Assembly: GCA_024803745.1 (NCBI GenBank)
Contig: JANJXV010000037.1
Span: 6,845,501-6,909,500, forward strand
Direction: 5' to 3'
DNA length: 64,000 nt
Source of the DNA: Megascapheus bottae
Lineage: Eukaryota; Chordata; Mammalia; Rodentia; Geomyidae
The notes beneath the pieces were generated by a model. It searched no databases and was not told the DNA's origin. It saw nothing but the letters and a program-made list of their open reading frames with translations. Of this stretch, positions 22,880-34,180 are shown in pieces (positions within the stretch are counted from its first letter, which is position 1; each line of letters starts with the position of its first letter). A program made the position numbers and the translations under genes.

Positions 22880-23258
22880 GAAATTTTCTTCTTTTTCTTT
22901 CTCCCTTTCTCTCCTTCGTTCTCTTTTTTCCCTCTTCTTTCTTTCCTTCCTTCGTGGGACTAGGTATTGAATTTAGGACTTAATATGTACTAAATGGGCA
23001 CTCTACCCCTCCAGCCATTCCACTTTATCCATTTTTCAACTAGACTTGATTTTTGTCCAGGCTCGCATGGTTCATGATGATCCTATTTATATTTCTCATG
23101 TAACTTGGTTGGCAGCCATACATAGCGATACCCACCCAGCATTACTCACAATATTGGCTGAGATAGGGCCTTGCTTACTTGTTTAATGGGCTGGCCTTGA
23201 ACTGAGATCCTCCTAAGTAGTATTAGAGGAATGAGTAATCATGCCCAGCTCTCCACCA
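22880..23258 (-). repeat. Old B1/ID composite SINE with polypyrimidine tail
   Basis: CT-rich tail at about 22880-22953, then antisense ID-like sequence (GGTATTGAATTTAGGAC, GGGCACTCTACCCCTCCAGC), a diverged middle, and antisense B1 sequence to 23258 (GGCCTTGAACTGAGATCCTC, AATCATGCCCAGC). More diverged than its neighbours. Confidence 0.7.
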
Positions 23259-23491
23259 GAAATATCTGAAGAAAATTCAAAAGAGAAATAGTCAGAACTA
23301 GCCCTGAACTCTCCCATCAAACAACTCACTAATTATGCAAAAAGTGTCAAATAACATCTCAGTTTTATATTCATTTAAAAAGTGAAGAAAAGAATAAGAT
23401 AGTAACTAGTGAGTTTATGTGGAAATCATTATAGCACGTGTAAACTGCTTAGTATAATTCCTTACATAATAACAACAAAAAAATAGCCCTA

Positions 23492-23727
23492 AAGATACAT
23501 TTGTGGGGGCCGGGAGTTTGTCCTAGTGGTAGAGTGCATTGCCTCACATGTACGAAGACCCAGGTTCGATTCCCCAGCACCTCATACATAGAAAAAAAGC
23601 TGGAAGTGGTGCTGAAGCTCAAGTGGTAGAGCTCTAGCCTTGATAAAATCCAAGGACAGTGCTCAGGCGCTGAGCTCAAGCCCAGGACTGGCAAAACAAA
23701 AAAAAGAAAATAATAAGATATATTTGT
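23492..23727 (+). repeat. ID-ID dimeric SINE with target duplication
   Basis: Body 23505-23695 starts GGGGGCCGGGAGTTTGTCCT with B box AGGTTCGATTCC; A-rich tail to about 23714. Flanked by AAGATACATTTGT (23492-23504) and AAGATATATTTGT (23715-23727), 13 bp with one mismatch. Confidence 0.94.
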
Positions 23728-23899
23728 TGTCAAATAACCTAGGATTTAACCTTAGCTCTGTTATATTACTCTGGACAAATGATTTTGTCTTGCTAAGACT
23801 CAATTATGTATCTGGAAAGTGGGGCTAATAATCATAGGGATTTAATAGGGTTGTTATAAGGATGAGTCGCATATAAATGAAGCATGCTTATGCCACAGT

Positions 23900-24110
23900 A
23901 AAATCAAGTGATGCATTTGTATTTGGTTATTTGAAATTGGATAGGGAAGGGGGGGAAACAAGATGAAGGGTGGGGGTAGGGGGGGAAATGGGGACCAAGA
24001 CATGAGAAAGGGTATCAATGTACATGAATTAATGTACCTTATATCTGGCAAATATAATGTAACCCTTCTATTAATTACAATAAAAATATATATAAAAAAT
24101 CAAGTGATGC
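23900..24110 (+). mobile_element. 180-bp LINE-1 3' end with 15-bp target duplication
   Basis: Only the end of the L1 3' UTR (23915-24095): G-rich tract at 23945-23985, GGGTATCAATGTACATG, AATAATGTAACCC-type end with AATAAA at about 24080. AAAATCAAGTGATGC repeats exactly at 23900-23914 and 24096-24110. A severely 5'-truncated but clean insertion. Confidence 0.96.
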
Positions 24111-24147
24111 TCCATGTGAAAACAGAAAAACAATTAGGCACATGCTG

Positions 24148-24250
24148 CTTGATTTGATTCCTGGGCCACCCCACTTACTAGCTGGGTGACCTTGAGCAAG
24201 ACTCTTAGCCTCTAAGGTCTGATCTCTTCATCTGGAAGATAAAGCACCTT
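24148..24250 (+). repeat. MIR core fragment
   Basis: CACTTACTAGCTGGGTGACC, TTGAGCAAGACTCTTAGCC and CTTCATCTGGAAGATAAAGC match the MIR core in order (ACTAGCTGTGTGACCTTGGG; CATCTGTAAAATGG). Confidence 0.85.
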
Positions 24251-24257
24251 GCTGTCT

Positions 24258-24565
24258 AGGGCCTGGCTTCTCAGCCTGCAGCCCTAGCTACTCAGAAAGT
24301 TATGATGGAAGCCTGTCTGGATAGAAAAGTTCATGAGGCTTTGCTTCTATAATATCCATACAAAGCAAGGTTGGCCAAGCACCTGTAGCTCATACCTGTA
24401 ATCCATCCTACTCAGGAAGCTGAGATCTGAGGATCACAATTATAACCAGATCAGGCAGGAAAGTCTGTGAGATTTTTTTTTTATATCCAACCAACCACCA
24501 AAAAGCTAGAAGTAGGGCTTTGGCTTAAGTGGTAGAGTAGCAGCCTAGAGAGGAGAAAAATAACC
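24258..24565 (+). repeat. Two tandem B1-type SINEs
   Basis: A diverged B1-like half (about 24258-24360, with CCCTAGCTACTCAGAAAG and CATGAGGCTTTG) is followed by a fuller B1-dID dimer (24366-24565): CTGTAGCTCATACCTGTAAT, GCTGAGATCTGAGGATCAC, GGCTTAAGTGGTAGAGTAGC. The spacer contains an expanded T run near 24473. Confidence 0.8.
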
Positions 24566-24699
24566 CCAAGGAACCTAACTTGCCTGCCATTTAAGATAGA
24601 CTGGTCTCCCAAAGAGCAGAGCTTCCTAGAGGGTCTGGCTCAGGAAATATAAAGACAGAACGAACATTAAATAATCATACAAATAAATAAATTCTATTT

Positions 24700-24830
24700 A
24701 ATTTTTCAGGACTTGAACTCCAGTACTCATGTTTAGTTAATGCTCTTGCTCTGCTAGCTTACTTCAAATTGAGATCCTCAGATTTCAGCCTTCTGTGCAG
24801 TTAGGATTACAGGAGCTAGCCAGTAGCATT
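24700..24830 (-). repeat. B1-dID-type SINE, internally deleted
   Basis: Antisense ID-like part (CAGGACTTGAACTCC, AATGCTCTTGCTCTGC) joins antisense B1-like part (ATTGAGATCCTCAGATTTCA, TAGGATTACAGGAGCTAGCC) without the usual middle. Confidence 0.75.
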
Positions 24831-26934
24831 TGACTCACCTGGAAACATGAAGAGGCTCAGAGAAAGCAAAGGAGAAGATGAGGTAAAGATGCCATTTTAT
24901 TGACCCACCAAATTACCATGAGGTCTTTAAAGAACCCAGATGCCAAGGGAAACATTAAAAAATTGGTATTATTAAAAACATTTGAAGGTTGTTTGAGAGA
25001 AGCCTGGACAAAACAGAGAGAAGATTCATGCCTTGCTATAATTCTTTCAGCGTCCAAGGCTACCCTTAATCTGTGTAATTTAATTTAGCTTACTTGGGTT
25101 GAAAGTCACACGCTAGTAACACATTGCTCTCTTCAGTATTTGTGTATTCTTCAAGACATCAGGGGAAATCAAGGGTTATACTTTTCTCAGGTGGGCTCTC
25201 CAGATTTGCAGCCCCATCCACTCCCCCTCCTCCAAGTGGCCTCTTTGCCAACAGCTTCTGTAAAACTCCAGGACGTGTTCATCTTCCTGGCTTAGGTACA
25301 TGATCTGCCCTGAACCAATCACTGTAAGAAGGAGAATGAATGCCTCATTGGTCATGCCTACCTCTATGTACTCTGTAAATTATGTGGTAAGGAAAATGAA
25401 ACCACACCTTAGGGACTGAATGTTGAGGAGGGTGGTTCCACAAAAAGAGGAGGGGCCCAATAAATTAGTATTCATTACCATGCCTTCTAAAGGAAGGAGG
25501 CCAGGAGTAAAAAGGAAAGGCTGTAGAGATAGGACAGAGAACCGCAGAAGTGTGCTGAAATTTATCTGCACCAGAAACAACTCCATCAGTGTTCTGTTTT
25601 GCAGGCACCCTTATCATAGGCTGTGCTCGCTCGAAATTTGAAAGCTATTTTGGCCTCCAGTTTTTTGTTTTGCACTTTGGTGCATCTGTACATGTCATTG
25701 TAATCTCACAGTCAAATAAAAAAAATGTATTCAGAGAAAGAAAATAATTTCTGAGGATGTTTCCACAGTATATAAAATAGCAAAGATTGTGAGCACACTG
25801 GCTCCGATTCTTGAAGGGACTCGGTTTGGATCTCTCAGGGTATGTCTACTGATTCATAATCATCACGGATGGTTCACATGTAATACACCAGCAACTCTGA
25901 GCTGGAGTTTGATTTTTCTCCCACTTACTATCTCAAGCACTCTTGTGAGCTCTCTCATTCTCTGCTTTTAAGCCCCACCTCACCAAAATGTTTATACAAG
26001 GACAAAAAATATTTCCTCAGCCAGACCAAAGATTCTAGAACACATGGTCATTTTTGTACTTCTTAATGGGGCATACTAAAGCTACTTTCAGCTTTTCTCC
26101 ATATACCCAGTCTTTCCTCTTATTTCCTTGGACTTCCTACTGGTTTGCTTCTTCACTCAGCATACCTGTCAAATAAAGGATGTTACACATGGTGGGAAGT
26201 GACAAAGATTGGAACTGTAGCGCATCCACAGCATATGATCCCAAGGTCCTTCCAATTTAATTGTTATTCAAAGAGCTCCCACCACCAGACTAGAGCTGCC
26301 CATCTGCCTCCACCCCACTATCAAATTTAGTTATGTAAATTTAAGGTGCATAGAATCACAAAACCCCACTTCCTGCCCATTCAAAACCAACTCTTCACTA
26401 TCCAAAGCCTCAGACTTAGCCATTGGAAGGTCCACGCATGCTTCTCATGTAAATCCACAAAGGAAAGGAGCTAATTGTTGGAGTGTGGAAGCATGGTTCA
26501 AAAAAATTAAGTTGTCCACAAAGATGTCATTTGGAAGTATGACACCCTGGATCAGTTTTGCAGCCCCTCTTGCAGGATATAGAGGAGATGTCTGGTTTCT
26601 CTTCCACAGCCACACATGAAGCTGGTAGATTCACACATCAGACTTCAGTTATCTCTCTGCAATAGTATGTTGAATAAGCACACTGGGCAAATGGTCCTAA
26701 AACTCAGTTCTACTGACTTGTACCACCAGAGCTGACCATGACTGGGGTGACATGGAGAAGCTGGATTGAAAATTATACATCAGGAAAAACTTTACATGAT
26801 TGGATTGTAATAGCTTAGGAGTTTCCAAGAGCTCCAGCACATGAGCAGTGACTGACGTGATATTCAGACACCTGCCCATCCAGCCTGCTATTTCCCATGT
26901 ATCATGATACATTCAAAGATCTCATAACCCACAG
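24831..26934. other. 2.1 kb repeat-poor stretch
   Basis: No SINE or recent L1. At about 25255-25370 the phrase CCCTGAACCAATCACTGTAA resembles a motif common in ancient mammalian L1/LTR remnants, but I cannot extend it. No exon identified. Confidence 0.4.
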
Positions 26935-27060
26935 AAGAATCTTCCTCCTCCCCTTCTCCTCCTCTCCTCTCCCCCCTTCTCCACCCTCCTCGTCCTCCTC
27001 TTCCTTTGCCTCCTTCTCCTCCTCCTTCTCTTTCTCTTTCCTTTCTCTCTCCTCTACACT
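26935..27060. repeat. Polypyrimidine (CCT/CTT)-rich tract
   Basis: About 125 bp almost entirely C and T, irregular TCCTCC/TTCTCC units. Potential H-DNA; the glutamate/arginine/glycine-rich frame on the minus strand is an artefact. Confidence 0.93.
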
Positions 27061-27349
27061 TCTCTAACAACTTCCGAGGGTTATATTCTATAACCAATGT
27101 CTGAGGCATACTGTGCCTCATCATACCAATATCCTGCATTAAAAAGAGAGAGCTCAAATGTCTTGTTTGATAAAGACTACAGCTTGCAAATACTTTCTGA
27201 ACATTAATCCATCTATCAGGTAAGAACTTTTCTGTTTTCTTTTAATAGCACATTTGAGAATTTGGATTCTAGGTTTTTGAGGGGGGAGGAGGAAGCCGCT
27301 TAACTGGAAATCCAGCATTATATTTAATGCTAACCTATTCAGTGAAAGA

Positions 27350-27545
27350 TCTTATAATGATTCTAGACATTCCTCATTTATTCACATTATTAAGGGTGCA
27401 TTTTATGTGCTAGCTACAGTGCAAATGGAGCTCTAGGGAAGTAAAGATGAAAGCATCCATGTCTGCCTCCAAGAAGCCTGAGGCCAATGGGCAAAGCATA
27501 TGCTTCAACCAAACACGGTTTGTGTTTTGTAATATGAGATAGAAT
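27350..27545 (+). repeat. L2-type ancient repeat, probable
   Basis: CCTCATTTATTCACATTATT, then ATTTTATGTGCTAGCTACAG, GGAGCTCTAGGGAAGTAAAG and CATGTCTGCCTCCAAGAAGC follow the order of a widespread mammalian L2/MIR-type element (TATGTGCCAGGCACTG; GGGATACAGCAGTGAA; CTGCCCTCATGGAGCT). Confidence 0.55.
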
Positions 27546-27569
27546 GATATCCAAAATGCAGACTAGGGT

Positions 27570-27720
27570 CAAAAATTTTTTCATTTAAAAATATTTTTAT
27601 TACCTTTAAGTAGTTGTACAAAGGTGTTTATGTACACAGTTTATGTATATAGCATATCTTAATCCATGTGAACCTCTTGCAACACTCTCACCAACCTTCT
27701 CAACCCATTGCTCCCCTCAC
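27570..27720 (-). repeat. Older L1-type 3' end, probable
   Basis: Antisense of CACCTTTGTACAACTACTTA followed by an A-rich end; the same 3' end appears in sense at about 37905-37965. Looks like a 3' UTR of an older L1 subfamily than the GGTATCAATG type. Family assignment is by this shared end and is tentative. Confidence 0.5.
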
Positions 27721-28528
27721 TTTTCTTAATTTTGTAGTCTACATATTGAATTTTTTTCCATTTCATGATTGAAGCAAGGAGGAAGGAGAATGCAAATAAA
27801 AAAAATCATCCTGTATACCAAAAATTAAGAAAACTAAGGGGAAGGTGAGCCAAAAGGGAATAAAAATGTTGAAAGCGTGACAGCATTATATATTTACAGC
27901 AGGTGCTTTGTTAAATAAAGTCAGATTCCAATAGGAAGTATGTTTCAGTGCTGCTCTCAGAAGATAAGACCTCCTTGAGCCTGGAAACTAATATTTAACT
28001 CATATTCCACTGCATTCCTTTAGATTAGACCAGTGTCAAATCCATAGAGGATGTGCAGTTGGCTTAATATGGGATAACTGAATGAATAAGTGAATACTAA
28101 AAATCACATAGAGATTTATTGATGTTTTCCTATGTTATTCTCCTTCTAAAATAAAACAATAAAAATAATTTCTCATATAAAAACCATACGTCTATAGTAA
28201 TCTTAAGTTCAAACAAATACAAAACAAGCCTTTCACTCCTGCTACTGCCCATGTGTGTATTACTTTCAGCAAGGGCCATTAGGTCACTAGATGCATCCTA
28301 GTTTACACTTAATCCCTAATCATCTACTATGATTAGAACTCCTTACCTAGGGGAGGGAGAAGGGGTGGGTCCCTTTCAACCACAGCATAGCAATGCTTGC
28401 CCTGTATAACACAAAACTCCAGATAGAGGAATGCATGAGGATGGAAATGTAGTCTCATCCCTGACTCTAGGGTAAGACCTAGATGAACCTAGGTCTGCCA
28501 TGTATGTGACCACAGTGCCTTTTTGCAG

Positions 28529-28530
<2 letters not shown>
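27721..28530. other. No feature recognised
   Basis: Unique-looking AT-rich DNA. Confidence 0.45.

Positions 28531-28584
<54 letters not shown>
28531..28584. repeat. (CA)n microsatellite
   Basis: Pure CA tract of about 26 units. Confidence 0.98.
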
Positions 28585-28588
<4 letters not shown>

Positions 28589-28817
28589 GATAATAGATGG
28601 TCATATGCTATCTTACCAATTCCTAGAAGGTGAGTTCAAAAATCACCTTGATCTATAGAAATAGCTAAAAGCTGTTAATGCTAATGCTTTTCTAACCCTT
28701 CTCTAACACTTGTAAATCAGTCTCAGTGAAGTTTTTTGGGAACAGTTAAAGTATCTTCTTTGCTGCAAAAATATGGCACCTCAACATTTTTTTCCTGCAG
28801 TAATTTAAGAAACTATT

Positions 28818-29055
28818 GCTAACTAGGCATGGTGGTAAAGGCCTATACACTCAGCTTCTCAGGTGTTGGAGTTAGGAGTCCCACCAGCCAAGGCCAAGGA
28901 CAAAATGTGAGACCCTATCTGCATAATAAGCTAAAGAACAAGGAACTGGGGTCAAAGCCCAAGTGCACATATGGTCTTGGATTCTTGTCTATCAAGAGTA
29001 AGGCCCTGAGTTGAATCCCCAGAACTGACAAATTAAAATAAATAAATAAAAAAGA
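28818..29055 (+). repeat. Old B1-dID-type SINE with (AAAT)n tail
   Basis: CTAGGCATGGTGGTAAAGGC, CTCAGCTTCTCAGGTGTTGG, GTGAGACCCTATCTGCATAA (older B1-type ending of the left half), then TAAGGCCCTGAGTTGAATCC and an AAATAAATAAATAAA tail. The left half is closer to a classical B1 than in other copies. Confidence 0.8.
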
Positions 29056-29848
29056 AACTGGGCTTGCCTTATAAAAGAAAAAAGACAGCCAACCATTTGT
29101 CTACAGATTTGGGGGATCATCTGCAGATTTTGTGTGAATTTAGGGGCCTGGGACTATACTATTCATTTGTGAACTCTGCCTAGTGACCCAGTACATTATG
29201 AATGTGTTCAGCCAACACCAAGTAGTGTTTTGTCATTTATTTACTGCAGTGAAAATCACACACTTTCTTGTACTGCCTTTTGATTTTAGTCTTCAATTGT
29301 TTAAATATGTTATATATAGTCTTCCTCAGAAGTTACTGTGCATGTCAGGAGGGAAAAAGGACTTCACATGAGTTGAAAAATGATCAGTTAAACAACACTG
29401 AGCATGTTTCTTTACAGTCAGATTTATGAAAGACTTTATTATAGAAAACTAAGTTTTGAGTTTCCAAGGATGGACACTGTATGAAGTCATGTTCACAACC
29501 TTATTCAACCAAGAAACATTCATGTATTATGGATCATTCTTCAAGAGTTGATGATCTAAAAAGCAGAGGGTCACAGCAATCCCTTCCAGAATCTTCTCTA
29601 CAATATCTATCCAGTTTCTAGAGAACTGGTATACCTGACATGAGATTTCCTTTCCAACCATGATGGAATCCAAACAAATGACATTTAGAAACATTAATTT
29701 CACTGCTGTCTATGTGATAGATGATGACAGTTTGAGACATTGAGGCCTGATAAAATTAAAATCTAACTGGAAATAAAATGATCCAAAAAAGCACCCAAAT
29801 CAGAATTATATTCCAATTTTGATTTGGGTAGGACAGTTTTTTGTTTTT
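29056..29848. other. No feature recognised
   Basis: Unique-looking DNA with no recognised repeats. Confidence 0.45.
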
Positions 29849-30091
29849 ATGCTCAATTTTATTTTATTTTACTTTATCTATTTTTATTTTGCCAATCCGG
29901 TCCTTGAACTCAGGGTCTGAGCATAGCTCTTGGGCTTTCTCAAGGCTAGAGCTCTACCACTTGAGCCACACCAGCTCTTGCAGCTTTTTTCTATGTATGT
30001 GGTACTGAGGAATTGAACTGGGGTCTTGGTGCATGCTAGGCAAGCACTCCACCACTAGGCTAAACTCCCAGCCTCTGTATGCCCAATTTTA
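29849..30091 (-). repeat. ID-ID dimeric SINE with target duplication
   Basis: Antisense dimer with a T-rich tail (29862-29890) and body to 30078: CCTTGAACTCAGGGTCTGAG, AGAGCTCTACCACTTGAGCC, TTTTTTCTATGTATGTGGTA, CATGCTAGGCAAGCACTCCA. Flanked by TATGCTCAATTTTA (29849-29862) and TATGCCCAATTTTA (30079-30092), one mismatch; ends may vary by a base. Confidence 0.93.
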
Positions 30092-30231
30092 ATTTTAGGG
30101 TTTTGTTTTGCTCTGAATAATTTTTTCCTATGCTGATTAGGATTAGCTTTCCTTCTCCTCCTCCTGATTTAAGAACTCTTCCAGGTTTTCAAATTTTTTT
30201 GTACAATAGTCCCCAGCATCCATAGGAGATC

Positions 30232-30434
30232 TTTATATGTGTGTATGTGTGTGTATGTGTGTGTGTGTGTGTGTGTAGAGAGATATATCTAGATATATAT
30301 ACACTATATATACTATATATACACACTATATATATACTATATATACTATATATCTTAGACATGTGCATTGAGATATATATACACTCTATATACTATATAT
30401 CTAGATATATATATATATATATCTACACACACAC
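30232..30434. repeat. Compound TG / TA microsatellite with palindromes
   Basis: (TG)n at 30238-30277, then about 150 bp of TATATATAC/ACTATATA alternations, including self-complementary AGATATATCTAGATATAT. Able to form cruciform or slipped structures. Confidence 0.93.
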
Positions 30435-31334
30435 TTGCTTCCATTGCCTCCATTGCTCTAGAGAAATAATCCATTGCGATAATCAATCTTACCTACTTTC
30501 CTTTGGTAGAAAACACCTCTAACTTGCTGCATCTATATTTTTCATTGTAACTCATAAGAAAAATGACATTTTTCAAAAAGCTATGTACTGAATCAAAGCA
30601 ATATAATCTTTATATTTGGCAAAGGAGAATAATACATCTTTGCTTGACCAAATTAGTTCCCTAATTGTCCTTGCTCTGTGGTTTAATGTATCATGTTGAT
30701 CTTGAACATTTTTAATGGGGAGATTTATATTACAGACCAAGTGTTAGATTTGTTTTAACTTGAAAGGCCCAACTTACAATGAAATCAAACACATTCTGGT
30801 GGAGGCTTCTGAGCTACCAATAAGGATTAATTGAAACTCAAATGTTGCTTGTTTTTTAATTATGTAATTGCTATTCAGTCAGCCTTCCTGATTTCCCATG
30901 TTAAATAATCAAGCTTGTGTTTCACCCTTACCTCTCTGTTTAGTTACCCAATTAATTAAGGATGAGGAGATTCTGCATTTATTAGCATTCTAATACGCAG
31001 ATTGATCCCCTGGTGGCCCAAACGTCACATGTGATCTGGGATTTGAATTCCACTTTATTGTCTGCCTTTTAAGTGATTATCATTCTTAATTACAGACACT
31101 AGAAACTGAAAACCATGCCCTTAAACATCCAGTACAATCTACCCCATTAAATCTGTCCCTTGACAATGAAGTTCAAGTATTGGCACAAGCACTATAAAGG
31201 AATCACACATAGGCAGAGGCTAAAATTCAGATCAAAATCATCAGTAGCCAAGGATTAGTATGTTCTTGAAAGTTTCTGTCCTTTAGATTCCAAGGACGAG
31301 CAACTCAGTAAGAGCAGCTACTGACCTAAACACA
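30435..31334. other. Repeat-free AT-rich block, possible conserved non-coding element
   Basis: No repeat for about 900 bp. Dense homeodomain-type ATTA cores, for example GGATTAATTG (about 30822), TTTTTAATTATGTAATTGC (about 30855) and CCAATTAATTAAGG (about 30948), and an ACGTCACATGTGATC cluster near 31022. No open frame of note. Role as an enhancer is inference only. Confidence 0.4.
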
Positions 31335-31495
31335 TCCAAGTCTTCTTTCCTTCCTTCGTCCTTCCTTTGCTCTTACCTTTCCCTCTCTTCCCTCCCTTCT
31401 GCCTTTCCTTCTTTCCATACTTCTTTCTCTCTGTTTTCTCTTCTGTTCTTTGTCTCTATCTCTCTCCTCCCTCCTTCTCTTCTTTTCTTTTCTAA
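31335..31495. repeat. Polypyrimidine (CTTT/CCTT)-rich tract
   Basis: About 160 bp of nearly pure C/T with irregular TTCCTTCC and TCTCTC units. Confidence 0.92.
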
Positions 31496-32425
31496 AAAGC
31501 TTATAAACCAGAGCCATCATCATGATTCATTGAGTTGAAGTGCATCAAATATGAAAAATTAGGACAATATATCCAAAAAATTACACAAAAAATGAATTTT
31601 TAAAAATATAATGGGCCTCTATTAGCAAGTCATGAATTAAGGAGCATCACACTCAAAGATTTTAAGAAGTGTTCCACTTGCATAAAAGAACAGCAGGAAT
31701 TAGGAAACTCAATGGTCATTTTTTAAAAAGTGGATTGGTTAACATTGGGTTGCTTCAAGTTACTTTCTTTCAAAGCTTAAAATTCAGAATGGCTGGCCTC
31801 TCTTCCATTCCTTGGTGTGGATTTTGTATTTTCAAGGAAAACAAGTATGTGGAGTTTAATTGATTCCTTAATGCTTCAGATTGATCTTATGGCACTTAGC
31901 ACTAAGGATCTTACTTTAGTTTGGTCTGTAAGGGTCTAGTATCATCCACAACAGTGTAAACCTTAATGAATATCTCTAAGCTAAAGATAGAGGGGTCTGG
32001 TTTAAAGAGCCACTGAAAGTGAACTACAGGGTTGTGTTCTGTTCAATTAATTATAGCAATTCTAATATTTAAATAAAGATAGCTCTCTGGCTCCTAACTG
32101 AGGAGTAGGTGGCAGAAGAATTGATAGTTGTATGTTGGTACCTTTCTTTGATTTTGGGGAAGAGTTGGACAGAGCCTAATGCACACAGGATGAAAGACAG
32201 ATGCCTTGTTCTTATTCTCTTTGATCACAAGAATAATCCTCAGTTTTCACCCACAAAATCTAAGCTCAGAGATTGCCTTTTAAAATAACAAATGAAGAGT
32301 ATGAAAACAAGCATGTATTCTCCTGAGCAGGGCCCCTGTGTGACTGCCTAGCTCCCCCCGTGGACTGTCTCTGAGAAAGAATGTGGTTTGTTTACCCTTT
32401 TAGATTGGGAGAAAGCTTTGATTTT

Positions 32426-32427
<2 letters not shown>
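31496..32427. other. No feature recognised
   Basis: Unique-looking AT-rich DNA. Confidence 0.45.

Positions 32428-32484
<57 letters not shown>
32428..32484. repeat. (GT)n microsatellite
   Basis: Pure GT tract of about 28 units. Confidence 0.98.
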
Positions 32485-32486
<2 letters not shown>

Positions 32487-32684
32487 ATGCTCTGGTAAGT
32501 AAGTTTCCAGGAAATAATCATTTATTTAATCCACCAGCTTCTTCTAGATACGTTTTCTCCTCACTTCATTAGTAAGTTAACTCGGAATTTACCTGGTTTG
32601 GGCCTCCTCTGACAGTAAGTATGCTGTACAGGAGAAAATGTATAAAAGAATAAATAGAGTGTGGAAATTAACCCCATAGTCTCT

Positions 32685-32760
32685 ATAGCCAGGTGAGGCT
32701 AGGTTTGAACTGTCTTTATCCCTTCCAGTAGTGTGACCTTCAGTACATCTGGGAAGAAAA
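32685..32760 (+). repeat. MIR fragment, possible
   Basis: GGCTAGGTTTGAACTGTCTT followed by TAGTGTGACCTTCAGTACAT resembles the MIR order GGGTTCGAATCC...GTGTGACCTTGGGCAAG. Short. Confidence 0.45.
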
Positions 32761-33108
32761 GAAAACCTGGAACATTCTTTCTTTTAATCTTCCTGTTCAG
32801 ATCATGAGAAACTTCTTTTGATTTTGTTCCCTTTCTTAACTGACTATGGCCTTTCTTCCACTAGACATCCATAGACATTTTGCTAACAGTATTTCTTTCT
32901 CACTAAGACTGTTACTCTACCATCTGATAAACGAAGAAACTACCTTGTCTCTGAGTATACTGCTAGGAATTGGTGAAGTTAGAAGAACCAAAGCTCACAT
33001 ATCTTTTTTGAATGAGGAGCTTAGCTAGATACTTTGTCACTATATTATGCTTAGTTTTAAACTTGATACTATTTATACTAGTGAATATTTAGTCACTATA
33101 TTCTAGTT
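32761..33108. other. No feature recognised
   Basis: Unique-looking DNA. Confidence 0.45.
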
Positions 33109-33250
33109 TCTGTGCCAAGAGACTCACAGTATTTGGTCCTTACAGGAACCTTTCTAAGCATTATTATTACCACTTGATAACTGCCCAAGGAAGACTGGTT
33201 ACTTGCACACTTAATAATGATAGGTTTGGATTTCAGATCTCAGTCTTCTG
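33109..33250 (-). repeat. MIR, antisense
   Basis: TGTGCCAAGAGACTCACAGT, TTGGTCCTTACAGGAACCTT, ATTATTATTACCACTTGATA, CTGCCCAAGGAAGACTGGTT and GGATTTCAGATCTCAGTCTT follow the antisense MIR order (GTGCCAGGCACTG; ATCCTCACAACAACCCT; ATTATTATCCCCATTTTA; TTGCCCAAGGTCACAC; GATTCGAACCCAG). Confidence 0.8.
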
Positions 33251-33738
33251 TACTTGCAAACAGTTTCAGATTGTTAAAATTACTAAGTTAACTTGGTACT
33301 CGGAAGTCTTTCCTTGTTTGATTGGAGGTACGGGTGAAGGTTCCCTCAGTTCTTTGTGTATCAAATCTCCCCTGTCTTCTGGTTACTTTAATGTCTGGGT
33401 TAGGAGGTGAATGAGTCAGAAATGCAAGATTTCAATTATATTTGAGTGTTTTAGATTATTCCTTAATATGCTCGTTGAAAAATATATAAGTGGATTAGCA
33501 ATGAGGATAAAAAGGTAAAATATAAACCCATTGGAAAAAGGACAATAGTTTCATTTCTCTTTCAAGATGAAAGATAGGTACAAGAAAACATAAAATCTAA
33601 ACCAAATTCGTCTATCATGTGAATATTTTCATCTTAAACAAAATCTCTTGTATATCTCCACACATTTGTATTGATCTAATGAGATATGTGCTTGTTCTTA
33701 GATACTCCTTAGATTTCAAGTGTCTTCTCAAAAATCCT
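33251..33738. other. No feature recognised
   Basis: Unique-looking DNA. Confidence 0.45.
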
Positions 33739-33881
33739 TGGACTTGTCTTCTTTTTTTTTTTTCTTTCCTGGAAGCCAGATTGCACGTGGGGTCTCAGGC
33801 TGGGTGGTATCCAGCAGCTGTGTGTGTGTGTGTGTGTGTGTGTTCTGGTAATGGCGTTTGAATTCAGTGCCTCTCTCCCAT

Positions 33882-33951
<70 letters not shown>

Positions 33952-34180
33952 CCTCCCTCCCTCCCTCTCTCTCTTTCTCTCTTTCCCGTTGTGGGGCTTG
34001 GACTCAGAGCCTGAGCACTGTCCTCGGACTTCTCTCAAAGTTAGTGCTATACCACTTGCATCACGACATCACTTCCAGCTTTTTTCTATGTATGTGACAC
34101 TGAGGAATTGAACCCTGGTTTTCATGCATTCTGGGCAAGCACTCTATCACTAGGCCAAACTCCCAGCCCCTGGACTTGTC
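33739..34180 (-). repeat. ID-ID SINE with a 230-bp hybrid tail and target duplication
   Basis: The antisense dimer body is about 33988-34170 (GCTTGGACTCAGAGCCTGAG, TTTTTTCTATGTATGTGACA, GGGCAAGCACTCTATCACTA). Towards its 3' side lie (CT)n with (CCCT)n (33878-33985), a short SINE-end remnant (GGCGTTTGAATTCAGTGCC), (GT)n (33820-33842) and a T run (33752-33763). TGGACTTGTC flanks the whole block (33739-33748 and 34171-34180), so the block behaves as one insertion or as nested insertions. Confidence 0.85.
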
